A stretch of 64,000 bases of DNA from VRUE01 sp036403515 (GTDB lineage: Bacteria; Actinomycetota; Thermoleophilia; Solirubrobacterales; 70-9): assembly GCA_036403515.1 (NCBI GenBank), contig DASWQV010000093.1, positions 1 through 64,000 of the forward strand, given 5' to 3'. The notes below the pieces were generated by a model. It saw nothing but the letters and a program-made list of their open reading frames with translations, was not told the DNA's origin and did not search any database. This document shows, in pieces, positions 42,280-50,005 of the stretch. Positions within the stretch are counted from its first letter, which is position 1, and each line of letters starts with the position of its first letter. A program made the translations under genes and the position numbers.

Positions 42280-43208
42280 AGGTCGCGGTGCTCAAAGGCG
42301 GCCGCTCGCTGGAGCGGGGGATCTCGCTGCGATCCGGCGCACGGGTCGAAGATGCGCTGGGACGCCTCGGCCACGAAGTGCTCCCGCTCGAGGCCGACGG
42401 CGACATGGTCAAGCGGCTGACGGATGGCGCGCCCGACGTCGCCTTCGTCGCCATGCACGGGATGGGCGGTGAGGACGGCACGGCGCAGGAGCTGCTCGAA
42501 ATCCTCGGCATTCCCTTCACGGGACCCGGCGTAGCCGCCTGCGTCCGCTGCATCGACAAGGTGCTCGCCAAGCACGAGCTGCGCTCGGCCGGGGTTCCCA
42601 CCCCCGACTGGTTTGCCTTCAATGAGACGGCCTTTCGCGAGCTCGGCGCCGCCGATGCGCTCGGCAGCCTCGAGGAGCGGCTCGGCTTCCCCCTCGTGGT
42701 CAAGCCCAGTCGCGGCGGTTCCGCCCTGGGCGTCAAGTTCGCCGAGAGCTGGTTCGACGTGCCGGAGGCGCTGGTATCAGCCTTCAGCTACGACGACCGG
42801 GTCCTGCTCGAGCGCTTCGTCGATGGGCGTGAGCTTGCTGTCAGCGTGCTCGGTGGCGAGCCGCTTCCCACGGTCGAGGCAATCCCGAATTCGGGACACG
42901 GCTACGACTTCGAAGCCCGATACGAGATCGGCCGCACCTCGTTTGTCTGCCCGGCCCAGCTGAGCAGCGAGGAGACCGCCGGCGTGTCGGAGATCGCCCT
43001 GGCCGCTTACGACGCTCTCGGCTGCTCGGGCTTCTCCCGGGTCGACCTGATCCTCGGCGCCGACGGTCCCCAGGTGCTCGAGGTCAACGCGATTCCCGGC
43101 CTCACCGATACCAGCCTGCTGCCCCAGGCCGCCGAGGCGGCGGGGATGTCCTTCGAGCAACTGGTCGAGAAGATCCTCGACCTGGCGCTGACCCCGGTCC
43201 GCGCCTAA
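42276..43208 (+). CDS. ddl: D-alanine-D-alanine ligase
   Basis: ATP-grasp ligase making the D-Ala-D-Ala dipeptide of peptidoglycan. 310 residues. VLKGGRSLERGISLRSG (N-terminal substrate loop), FVAMHGMGGEDGTAQELLE, FTGPGVAACVRCIDKVLAK, VVKPSRGGSALGV (ATP loop), LLERFVDGRELAVSVLGG, GFSRVDLIL, and EVNAIPGLTDTSLLPQAA (metal ligands). The GTG start overlaps the aminotransferase stop (GTGA). Confidence 0.95.
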   Translation: MKVAVLKGGRSLERGISLRSGARVEDALGRLGHEVLPLEADGDMVKRLTDGAPDVAFVAMHGMGGEDGTAQELLEILGIPFTGPGVAACVRCIDKVLAKHELRSAGVPTPDWFAFNETAFRELGAADALGSLEERLGFPLVVKPSRGGSALGVKFAESWFDVPEALVSAFSYDDRVLLERFVDGRELAVSVLGGEPLPTVEAIPNSGHGYDFEARYEIGRTSFVCPAQLSSEETAGVSEIALAAYDALGCSGFSRVDLILGADGPQVLEVNAIPGLTDTSLLPQAAEAAGMSFEQLVEKILDLALTPVRA

Positions 43209-43690
43209 GAGTCCTCGCCCTGGGCGAAGTCGTCCGGGGTGACCTCGTCGAGGAACTCTTTGAATTTGTCGACGACCTCCTCGGTGTCCTCGACATCGTG
43301 CTCGAACTCGATCGCCGACTCCTCGATCACGTCCTCGTCGGCGAAGATCGGCGCGGAGACGCGCACGGCGAGGGCGAGGGCGTCAGAGGGGCGCGAGTCG
43401 ATCTCCATCTCGGTGCCGTTGATCGAGACCGTGATCGAGGCGTAGAACGTGTTGTCGCGCAGCTCCGTCACCGAGACCCGCTCGCACTTGGCGTCGAGTT
43501 GCTCAAGCAGGTCGGAGAGCAGGTCGTGGGTCATCGGCCGCGGTGTCGAGGCTCCCTGCAGCTTCATCAGGATCGCCGCCGCCTCGGGGTGGCCGATCCA
43601 GATCGGCAGGAACTTGTTGCTGTCGACAGTCTTCAGCAAGACGATCGGCTGCTTGCCGACCATGTCAAAGCTGACGCCGTAGATCTGCAT
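43205..43690 (-). CDS. Bifunctional nuclease family protein (DUF151)
   Basis: 161 residues. BFN domain: LPIWIGHPEAAAILMKLQG, RPMTHDLLSDLLEQL, FYASITV and the SRPSDALALAVR motif. Family members have been described with DNase/RNase activity; biological role varies. The acidic tail is the family's UVR-like end. ATG 43690 chosen; GTG 43699 is also in frame but lies four bases from the tRNA-Ile 3' end. Stop overlaps ddl convergently. Confidence 0.9.
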   Translation of the reverse strand: MQIYGVSFDMVGKQPIVLLKTVDSNKFLPIWIGHPEAAAILMKLQGASTPRPMTHDLLSDLLEQLDAKCERVSVTELRDNTFYASITVSINGTEMEIDSRPSDALALAVRVSAPIFADEDVIEESAIEFEHDVEDTEEVVDKFKEFLDEVTPDDFAQGEDS

Positions 43691-43702
43691 CTGTTGCACG
43701 AG

Positions 43703-43776
<74 letters not shown>

Positions 43777-43826
43777 GCAGCCATTGCGAAGGATAGCGGG
43801 GGGATCGTGGCTGGCGGTGGTGGCGC

Positions 43827-44699
43827 TCAGCGGCTGGCGCGCTTGAGACTTCGAGCGAGAGCGAGTGCTTGGTCGAGGTCCTCGAAGCGAATCTCAACCG
43901 TGATCCCCCCACCCCTCGGCCGCACCGTCACCTCGTGCCCGAACGCCGACTCGAGCCGGTCCGCGGCGTCGCGGATCGCGGCGGCCTCCTCGGGGGCGAG
44001 CTGGGCTCGGGGGCTCCCCGCCCTCTTTGGCTGGCCAGCCAGCTTGGCCCGATTCTCGGTTTCTCGAACCGACCATCCCGCTCGCGCGGCGTCACGGGCA
44101 AGCCGGCGTCGCACCTGATTGCCCTCGGCGCCGAGCAGGGCCTTGCCGTGGCCCTCGCTGAGCTCGCCCGACTCAAGCAGCTCCAGCGCCTCGTCGGGAA
44201 GGTCGAGTAGGCGGATCAGGTTGGAGACCGCCGGCCGGCTGCGGCCGACCCGTCGCGCCAGGTCCTCCTTGGAGAGCCCGAGCTCGTCAACCAAAGCGGC
44301 GCATGCGCGGGCCTCGTCGACCGGGTTCAAATCCTCGCGGACCATGTTCTCGATCAGCGCCACCTGCAGGCGCTCGGCCAACTCCTGGTCGCGGACGACA
44401 GCCGGGACTCTGGCGAGACCCGCCGCCTGGGCAGCCCGCCAGCGCCGTTCGCCGGCGATCAGCTCATAGCTTCCGTCCGGGAGGGGGCGGACGAGGAGCG
44501 GCTGAACGACGCCGTTGGATTCGATCGAGGATACGAGCCCGTTGAGCGCCTCCGGGTCGATCTTCGTGCGCGGCTGGTTCGGATTTGGCTTGATCAGCTC
44601 AATCGGCAGCTCGAGCAGCTCCCCGCTGTCCTCCGTGGCCGCCTCGGGGAGGATCGCCGAAAGGCCGCTTCCAAGTCCGCGGCGGCTCGCCTTAGCCAC
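43827..44699 (-). CDS. parB: Chromosome partitioning protein ParB
   Basis: 290 residues. CTP-dependent DNA clamp that loads at parS. LGSGLSAIL start, ParB/Srx domain with PNPNQPR, GERRWRAAQAAG (CTP-binding) and ALIENMVREDLNPVDEA, then the HTH (LSKEDLARRVGRSRPAVSNL) and a C-terminal dimerisation region. GTG 44699 overlaps the parA 3' end by eight bases. A parS site lies at 47906. Confidence 0.96.
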   Translation of the reverse strand: MAKASRRGLGSGLSAILPEAATEDSGELLELPIELIKPNPNQPRTKIDPEALNGLVSSIESNGVVQPLLVRPLPDGSYELIAGERRWRAAQAAGLARVPAVVRDQELAERLQVALIENMVREDLNPVDEARACAALVDELGLSKEDLARRVGRSRPAVSNLIRLLDLPDEALELLESGELSEGHGKALLGAEGNQVRRRLARDAARAGWSVRETENRAKLAGQPKRAGSPRAQLAPEEAAAIRDAADRLESAFGHEVTVRPRGGGITVEIRFEDLDQALALARSLKRASR

Positions 44700-45450
44700 G
44701 CTCGTCGAGCTCCCCGGCAAGCGCTCGGTAGGCCTCGGCGCCGCGCGAGTTGGGCGAGTGCTCGGTCACGGGCAGACCATAACTCGGCGCCTCGGCGACC
44801 CGGACGCTGCGTGGAATGATTGTTTTGAAGACCATCTCGGGGAAGTGCTGGCGCAGTTCGCGCTCGACGTCTTGCGCCAGGCGGGTGCGCTCGTCGTACA
44901 TGGTGACCAGCAGTCCCGACACCTCCAGCGCCGGGTTGAGCTGGCGCCGGATCGTCGCCAACGTGTCGAGAAATTGGACCAGCCCCTCCAGCGCCAGGTA
45001 CTCGGCCTGCACCGGCACGATCACCCGGTCGGCCGCGGTGAGGGCGTTGACGCTGACCGGGCCCAGCGAGGGGGGGCAGTCGAGCAGGGTGTACGCAAAG
45101 CGCTCGCGGACCGGGCCGAGTCGCTCGCGCAGGCGGGTCTCCGAGCCCTCGATCCGGGGCAGCTCCACCGCGGCGCCGGCGAGGTCGCGGTTGGCGGGCA
45201 CCAGCCAGAGATTGTCGGGGCCGGCCGGCCGGGCCGCTTCGGCAACCGAGACGTCCCCGGTCAGGCAGTCGTAGGAAGAGGGATGCATGTCGCGCTCCCC
45301 GCCCAGGGCAACCGTCGCATTGCACTGGGGGTCGAGATCGACGAGCAGGGTCTGGGCGCCGGAGGCAGCCACGCAGGCGGCGACGTTGACCGCGGTCGTT
45401 GTCTTGCCGACACCGCCCTTCTGGTTTGAGATCGCATAGACGACGCCCAT
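44692..45450 (-). CDS. parA: Chromosome partitioning ATPase ParA (Soj)
   Basis: 252 residues. Deviant Walker A KGGVGKTT near the N-terminus, LLVDLDPQCNAT, YTLLDCPPSLG (Walker B) and the VPVQAEYLALEGL segment. Lacks the N-terminal HTH of plasmid type Ia ParA, as expected for chromosomal Soj. Forms the usual rsmG-parA-parB group near the origin. Confidence 0.96.
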   Translation of the reverse strand: MGVVYAISNQKGGVGKTTTAVNVAACVAASGAQTLLVDLDPQCNATVALGGERDMHPSSYDCLTGDVSVAEAARPAGPDNLWLVPANRDLAGAAVELPRIEGSETRLRERLGPVRERFAYTLLDCPPSLGPVSVNALTAADRVIVPVQAEYLALEGLVQFLDTLATIRRQLNPALEVSGLLVTMYDERTRLAQDVERELRQHFPEMVFKTIIPRSVRVAEAPSYGLPVTEHSPNSRGAEAYRALAGELDERG

Positions 45451-45474
45451 GGCGGCGCAGACTAGTGGGGGCCG

Positions 45475-46185
45475 CTAGCCGCGCGGTCGCTTCTTCGCCA
45501 TGCCCGGCCGCCGCGGCAGGCCAGGGGGAGTCGAGCCGCGCTTGCGGATCAGGTGCAGGTGGCGATGCTCGCTGCCCGCGGAGGGGCCGACGTGGAGGGT
45601 CTGCTCGGGGTGCATTGCCAGCTCTTCAGCGGCGTTGGCCAGTTGGCCCTCCTCGTCGGGATCGCGCTTGCCCTTCCAGGCGACCAGGAAACCGCCGTCG
45701 GCCAAGAGCGGCGAAGCCAGCTCAGCGAGGGTCGAGAGGCGGCCGACGGCGCGAGCGGTCACTGCCGCGTAGGTCTCGCGGGCATCGCCTTCGGCGACCT
45801 CCTCTGAGCGAGCGTTGACGACCCGGGCGTTGGCAATGCCAGCGGTGTCGATCGCCCGCTGGATGAATTCGCACTTGCGCCCAACCGACTCGATCAGATC
45901 AACCTGGGCGCTTGGCAGCGCAACGGCGAGTACGAGACCTGGAAACCCCGCTCCAGAGCCAATATCAGCGATTTTCTCGGCCTTGGCCAGAACAGGGAAT
46001 TCAAGCCCGGTGAGGCTGTCGGCAACGTGCACCCGCCAAGCCCGCTGCGGATCGGTAACGGAGCTGACCGACGCCTGCTCCACTTCCAAAAGCTCCAAGA
46101 CAACCGAGATCGTCGCCCTCTGCGCCTCACTGAGGTGGCGGCCCGGCAGGGGTGGAGCGTCTTGTACTTTTTCGCCTCTAGCCAT
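45475..46185 (-). CDS. rsmG: 16S rRNA (guanine527-N7)-methyltransferase
   Basis: SAM-dependent methylation of G527 (E. coli numbering). Rossmann motif IADIGSGAGFPGLVLAVALP, LIESVGRKCEFIQRA, and NARSEEVA. The usable ATG (46185) lies inside family-1 hairpin copy D, so about 16 leading residues come from the element; no ATG/GTG/TTG follows until past the start of homology (LSEAQRATIS). The native start was probably replaced when the element arrived. C-terminus is basic. Confidence 0.9.
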   Translation of the reverse strand: MARGEKVQDAPPLPGRHLSEAQRATISVVLELLEVEQASVSSVTDPQRAWRVHVADSLTGLEFPVLAKAEKIADIGSGAGFPGLVLAVALPSAQVDLIESVGRKCEFIQRAIDTAGIANARVVNARSEEVAEGDARETYAAVTARAVGRLSTLAELASPLLADGGFLVAWKGKRDPDEEGQLANAAEELAMHPEQTLHVGPSAGSEHRHLHLIRKRGSTPPGLPRRPGMAKKRPRG

Positions 46186-46246
46186 CGTCCTAACCCCAGG
46201 CGCAACTCGAAAAAGTTAAGCGGAACCCCTGCCAGGCCGCCACCTC
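46132..46246 (-). repeat. Long hairpin element, family 1, copy D
   Basis: Arms 46132-46153 and 46225-46246 pair over 22 bp with one G-T type mismatch. Inner cores CTTGTACTTTTTCG (46161-46174) and CGAAAAAGTTAAGCGG (46208-46223). The arm overlaps the first base of the jag TAG codon. The other half contains the ATG used by rsmG. Confidence 0.9.
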
Positions 46247-46728
46247 TACTCAGAAACCAAAGGAGCGACGACCACGCACCGGTGCGGCTCGTCGCCTTCG
46301 CTGTAGGTCTCCACGCCGGCGCGATCCTTGAGGTGCTCGTGGACGACCCGCCGCTCCTGGGCGCTCATCGGATCCAGCTCGACGCTCTCGCTGCGGCTCA
46401 GCGCCTGCTCGGCCGCCCGATCGGCCCTTGCGGTCAGCGTTTCGCGGCGACGCTCCCGGTAGCCGGCAGCATCGACGACGACTCGCTTGCGCTCGCGCAT
46501 CCCGCGGTACGCCGCCTGATAGGCGAGCAACTGCAGGGCATCGATCGTCTGTCCCCGCTTGCCGATCAGCAACCCGTAGTCGTCGTCGCCCTCGACCGAA
46601 GCGGTGATGCGGTCGTCCTCCTCGCGAATCTCGACCTCCCCATCGAGGTCGAGCTCATCGAGAACGCCCTCAACGATCTCCCGAACCCGCTCGGCGGGCT
46701 CCTGTGGCCAGTCGTCAGCTCCAGACAC
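46246..46728 (-). CDS. jag: Jag/KhpB-like R3H-KH RNA-binding protein
   Basis: 160 residues. KH-type domain (VEGDDDYGLLIGKRGQTIDAL), then the R3H domain (SVELDPMSAQERRVVHEHLKD, with the R..xH motif). Usually encoded next to yidC and thought to affect membrane protein or cell-division control. GTG 46728 is chosen; the reading frame upstream runs through element copy 2-1 and lacks homology. The N-terminal Jag domain is absent, so it is the short form. Confidence 0.9.
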   Translation of the reverse strand: MSGADDWPQEPAERVREIVEGVLDELDLDGEVEIREEDDRITASVEGDDDYGLLIGKRGQTIDALQLLAYQAAYRGMRERKRVVVDAAGYRERRRETLTARADRAAEQALSRSESVELDPMSAQERRVVHEHLKDRAGVETYSEGDEPHRCVVVAPLVSE

Positions 46729-46774
46729 TTGATGCAGTCTATGCGCGACAGCTTGGGCGCGGCGGGTCCTGTCA

Positions 46775-46872
46775 TCGCTGGAGCCTCGCGAAGCGGCTCC
46801 GCAGAGGGGTTCTAGGCCCCGAAGGGGCTCATTGATTAGCACCGCCTTCTGGCGGTGCTTGGGCTCCAGCGA
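46775..46872 (-). repeat. Multi-hairpin element, family 2, copy 1
   Basis: Outer arms 46775-46785/46862-46872 (TCGCTGGAGCC, perfect 11 bp). Inside: hairpin H3 AGCACCGCC-TTCT-GGCGGTGCT (46838-46859), H2 GCCCC-GAA-GGGGC, and H1 around CGGCTCCGC. Read on the minus strand it follows the yidC stop by 22 bases, with H3 first. Core nearly identical to copy 2; outer arms unrelated. Confidence 0.9.
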
Positions 46873-46894
46873 GGTCACCCCCCGCTGTCCCCAC

Positions 46895-47644
46895 CTAGCG
46901 TCGCTTCTTCTTTTTCGGCGGAGGAGGAGGCGGCTTCGCCGCTTGCACCTGCGCCGGCGTAGCCGCAACCGGTGCCGGAATCAGGCGCTGGATCGTGTAC
47001 TGCTGACCCATCGTCCAGAAGTTGGTCGTGATCCAGTAGAGGATCAAACCGGCGGGGAAGCTGAGGATGAAAGGCACGAAGATAAAGGGCAGGACCATCA
47101 TCATCATCCGCTGGCTTTTGTCAGCCGTGACCGACATCACCAGCCCCGAAACCAACTGTGTCCCGATGTAGAGGACGAGCAGCACGATTAGTTCTGCGCC
47201 GGTCGCCTTTGCGGTCAGATCGTTGATGAAGAAGAAAGCCGCTTCGCTGCCGCAGTGACCGGCTTCGCAGCCGATGTCAGCCGGAAGCTCGTGCCGCAGC
47301 ACGTAGAAGAGGGTGATGAAGACCGGCAGCTGGGCAATCAGGGGAATGCAGGAGGCAAAGGGGTTGACTTTGTTCTCCTGGTAGAAGCGCATCATCTCTT
47401 GCTGCATGCGCTGGCGATCGTTTTTGTACTTGGCCTGAATCTCTTTGATCTGCGGCTGCAGCGCCTGCAGCGCCCGCATTCCCTTCAGCTGGCGATAGGT
47501 GAGGGGTATCAGCAGCGCCCGAGTGACGACGGTGAGGGCGATGATCGACATCCCCCAGCTCAGCCCTGCGTTGTCGTGGAAGAACTGCAGGACTCCGTTG
47601 GCGATGTCGATCAGCGGCTGCAGGATGTTGGCGTCGAGGATCAC
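46895..47644 (-). CDS. yidC: Membrane protein insertase YidC
   Basis: 249 residues, five TM segments, Gram-positive-length form without the large periplasmic domain. GLSWGMSIIALTVVTRALLIPLTYRQLKGMRALQ carries the conserved Arg in TM1; then KYKNDRQRMQQEMMRFY (coiled coil), NPFASCIPLIAQLPVFITLF, and the last TM LSFPAGLILYWITTN. Basic KKKKRR tail after a Pro run. No lipobox Cys at the N-terminus. GTG start overlaps the yidD stop. Confidence 0.95.
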   Translation of the reverse strand: MILDANILQPLIDIANGVLQFFHDNAGLSWGMSIIALTVVTRALLIPLTYRQLKGMRALQALQPQIKEIQAKYKNDRQRMQQEMMRFYQENKVNPFASCIPLIAQLPVFITLFYVLRHELPADIGCEAGHCGSEAAFFFINDLTAKATGAELIVLLVLYIGTQLVSGLVMSVTADKSQRMMMMVLPFIFVPFILSFPAGLILYWITTNFWTMGQQYTIQRLIPAPVAATPAQVQAAKPPPPPPKKKKRR

Positions 47645-47913
47645 GAGCGAACCTCACCGTGATGGACCGAGGGGTCGACGGGCCCCACCTTCAAGCTGAA
47701 GCGGTCGGGGACGGGGTCGAACCCGCCGTGGCTGAAGGGATTGCAGCGAAGCAGCCGCCATCCGGCGAGCAGAAGCCCGCGGCCGGCGCCGAAGCGACTC
47801 ACTGACTCGAGGGCGTAGGTCGAGCAGCTTGGCTCGAAGCGGCAACGACGCGGGATTGCCGGTGAGATCCATCGCTTGTAGGCACCGATCAACCCCAGAA
47901 CGAGCCGTTTCAC
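47641..47913 (-). CDS. yidD: Membrane protein insertion efficiency factor YidD
   Basis: 90 residues. YKRWISPAIPRRCRFEPSCSTYA and GRGLLLAGWRLLRCNPFSHGGFDPVP are the family hallmarks. GTG start overlaps rnpA and sits inside the parS palindrome. Confidence 0.95.
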   Translation of the reverse strand: MKRLVLGLIGAYKRWISPAIPRRCRFEPSCSTYALESVSRFGAGRGLLLAGWRLLRCNPFSHGGFDPVPDRFSLKVGPVDPSVHHGEVRS

Positions 47914-47921
47914 GTGGAACG
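47906..47921. promoter_or_regulatory. parS centromere site
   Basis: CGTTTCACGTGGAACG contains the exact 14-base core GTTTCACGTGGAAC of bacterial parS and matches the 16-base consensus at 13 positions. It lies across the rnpA stop/yidD start, about 0.6 kb from dnaA and 3 kb from parB. Expected loading site for the ParB encoded at 43827. Confidence 0.88.
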
Positions 47922-48281
47922 CTCCCCGCCAGCCCCGGCCAGCGCCTCCTCGAGGCTGGCGCGGACGCCGCTGCTCCCCTCGCGCTCGATCAGCCCGCTG
48001 ATCTCGGGGCGAGCCACCAGGACGAAGTCATGTGCGGCCGGAAGGCGGTCCGAGAGACCCCAGAAAGCCTCGCGCATCACCCGCTTGACTCGGTTGCGAT
48101 CAACCGCCCCCCCGACCTTGCGGCTCACCGACACCCCAAGCCTCACCTCTTCGGCCTCCTCGTCGGTCTTGCGGGGGAAGCTGTAAAGGACGAGGTAGCG
48201 AGTGGCATGTGAGGATCCGTCGCGGTAGACGCGGTCGAACTCGCCACTGCGAGAGAGGCGGCGACGTCGTTGCGCCGCCAT
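47910..48281 (-). CDS. rnpA: Ribonuclease P protein component
   Basis: 123 residues. RLSRSGEFDRVYRDG, FPRKTDEEAEEVRLGVSVSRKVGGAVDRNRVKR (RNR signature) and DFVLVARPE. Starts directly after the rpmH stop and overlaps yidD by four bases. Confidence 0.96.
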   Translation of the reverse strand: MAAQRRRRLSRSGEFDRVYRDGSSHATRYLVLYSFPRKTDEEAEEVRLGVSVSRKVGGAVDRNRVKRVMREAFWGLSDRLPAAHDFVLVARPEISGLIEREGSSGVRASLEEALAGAGGERST

Positions 48282-48416
48282 CTATGGAGTGAGGCGCTTC
48301 CGGCCTTTGCGGCGGCGGCGCTTGAGGATCGCTCGACCCCCGCGCGTGCTCATCCGCGCCCGGAATCCGTGCGTCTTCGCGCGCTTCCGCTTCTTCGGCT
48401 GATAGGTCCTCTTCAT
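48282..48416 (-). CDS. rpmH: 50S ribosomal protein L34
   Basis: 44 residues, MKRTYQPKKRKRAKTHGFRA followed by RMSTRGGRAILKRRRRKGRK. ATG 48416 is the family start; longer in-frame extensions run into the dnaA promoter region. First gene of the rpmH-to-parB run. Confidence 0.98.
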   Translation of the reverse strand: MKRTYQPKKRKRAKTHGFRARMSTRGGRAILKRRRRKGRKRLTP

Positions 48417-48525
48417 TCGGCGTCGCAGTATACGGGCGGCGAAGGAAAGCTTCTCTGAAGAGGCCTCGCGGCAGGCTTTCTCCGCCATTTGCGGGGGAGC
48501 GGATGTCGCCCTCTCTTGCCGTCGC

Positions 48526-48531
48526 TATGGT
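48526..48531 (+). promoter_or_regulatory. Putative -10 hexamer of dnaA
   Basis: TATGGT ends nine bases before the dnaA GTG, in the sequence TCGCTATGGTCGCTCGCCG. The rpsF upstream region has nearly the same 19-mer, ending close to its start as well. No DnaA boxes are seen in this 124-base rpmH-dnaA gap. Confidence 0.4.
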
Positions 48532-48540
48532 CGCTCGCCG

Positions 48541-49869
48541 GTGCCCGATGACCATTCGAAAGAAGATCTCGACTCCCTCTGGCGGGACGTCCAGGCCAGG
48601 CTGCGGGCAGCCTTGCCGTCGTCGACGTTCCAGCTCTGGCTGGAGCCGCTGACGGTCGTCGGCGCTCAGGCCGGTGTCCTCTACCTTGCCGCCCCGGCCG
48701 GCATCCGCGCCTGGACTGAGCGGCGCTATTCGGGTCTGATTCGAGAGGCGCTTGGCGGTGCAGGCTCAGACCTGGCTGACGTGCGCATCGGCGATGGCGA
48801 CGACGTCGCCGGCTCCGAGAGAGAGTCCGCGCCAACCCTCGACCTCAACGTCAACTACACCTTTGAGCGATTCGTGATCGGGGAGGGAAACCGGATCGCC
48901 CACGCCGCGGCGTTGGCCGTGGCCGAGGCTCCCTCAGAGGCTTACAACCCGCTTTTCCTCCACGGCCCGCCGGGCCTCGGCAAGACCCACCTCCTCGTCG
49001 CAATCGCCAACTACCTGGCCGCCAACGCCCCCGGCCTGCAAGTCCGCTACACGACCGCCGAGCGCTTCACCAACGAGTTCGTCTCCGCGCTGCGGACGAC
49101 CGGGGCGGAGGGCTTCAAGCGCCGCTACCGCGATCTCGACGTGCTGCTCGTCGACGACGTCCAGTTCCTCGAGGGCAAGCGCCACACCGAGGACGAGTTC
49201 TTCCATACCTTCAACGCTCTCTACGAAGGCGGCAGTCAGCTGGTCCTCTCCGCTGATCGCATTCCCAGCGAGCTCTCGAGTCTCGAGTCACGGCTGCGCG
49301 ACCGCTTCGAGTGGGGCCTCACAGTCGCCGTCGAGCCGCCCAACCTCGCCACCCGCTTGACCGTCCTGCGCCGGCTCGTTCGCGAGGCCGGTGTCGACAC
49401 CGAGAGCGACGTGCTCGACATCCTGGCGCGGCGAATCGACGCAAACGTGCGCCAATTGCACGGTGGGCTCACCCGGGTCCTCGCCCATGCCTCCCTGACC
49501 GCCAAGCCGCTCAGCCCCGAGCTGATCGAGGCGGTGATCCCCAAACGTACGAAGAGGGATGAGTCCACCCCGATCGAGGAAATCCAGCGGCGCGTCTCCG
49601 CCACCTTTGGCATCTCCAGGGCGGAGCTGGTCGGCTCGACCCGTTCAGCCACGCCGCTGCGAGCCCGGCAGGTGGCGATCTTTCTCACCCGCGAGCTGAC
49701 CGATCTCTCACTGCCACAGATCGGCCGCCTCTATGGCGGCCGCGATCATTCCACCGTGCTCAACTCGATCAAGCGTGTCGAAGCTCGCTTCGACACCGAC
49801 AAGGCCCTGGCCGGGCAGGTCGACGAGTTGCGCGCCGCAATCCACAGTGGGTCCACAGGCCCAGCCTGA
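48541..49869 (+). CDS. dnaA: Chromosomal replication initiator protein DnaA
   Basis: 442 residues. Domain I (WRDVQARLRAALPSSTFQLW, about 14-80), short domain II, AAA+ domain III with Walker A GPPGLGKTH (142-150), Walker B VLLVDDVQFL and the sensor region, and domain IV with RQVAIFLTRELTDLSLPQIG and GGRDHSTVLNSIKR (DnaA-box recognition). GTG start. Divergent from rpmH. Confidence 0.97.
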   Translation: MPDDHSKEDLDSLWRDVQARLRAALPSSTFQLWLEPLTVVGAQAGVLYLAAPAGIRAWTERRYSGLIREALGGAGSDLADVRIGDGDDVAGSERESAPTLDLNVNYTFERFVIGEGNRIAHAAALAVAEAPSEAYNPLFLHGPPGLGKTHLLVAIANYLAANAPGLQVRYTTAERFTNEFVSALRTTGAEGFKRRYRDLDVLLVDDVQFLEGKRHTEDEFFHTFNALYEGGSQLVLSADRIPSELSSLESRLRDRFEWGLTVAVEPPNLATRLTVLRRLVREAGVDTESDVLDILARRIDANVRQLHGGLTRVLAHASLTAKPLSPELIEAVIPKRTKRDESTPIEEIQRRVSATFGISRAELVGSTRSATPLRARQVAIFLTRELTDLSLPQIGRLYGGRDHSTVLNSIKRVEARFDTDKALAGQVDELRAAIHSGSTGPA

Positions 49870-50005
49870 CGGCCGACGTCGTTGTAAGAATCAATGCTTT
49901 CCCACAGACCAATCCACAGCCACCCAAGCGCCGCGCAGAGCGGAGCCCGTATCCCTTTCGCGGTTTTCAACAAGCGCTAATCCAACTCAAGAAGGCAATC
50001 AACAC
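49838..50005. other. Candidate replication origin (weak DnaA-box cluster)
   Basis: Four DnaA-box-like 9-mers lie within 81 bases: CAATCCACA (49838, 49910), GGGTCCACA (49849) and TTTCCCACA (49898), each two to three changes from TTATCCACA and all in the same direction. The stretch from 49885 to 50005 is A/T-richer than its surroundings (GTTGTAAGAATCAATGC, TTTTCAACAAGC). Position between dnaA and dnaN fits an actinobacterial oriC, but the gap is shorter than in Streptomyces or Mycobacterium. Confidence 0.5.

Noticed and set aside
46838..46859. H3 hairpin considered as a simple intrinsic terminator of yidC
   Set aside because: There is no T-tract after it, and it is part of a larger conserved element; it may still contribute to termination.
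46729..46968. Longer N-terminus for jag
   Set aside because: The frame runs through family-2 element copy 1 and into the yidC 3' end; the basic sequence does not resemble a Jag-N domain.
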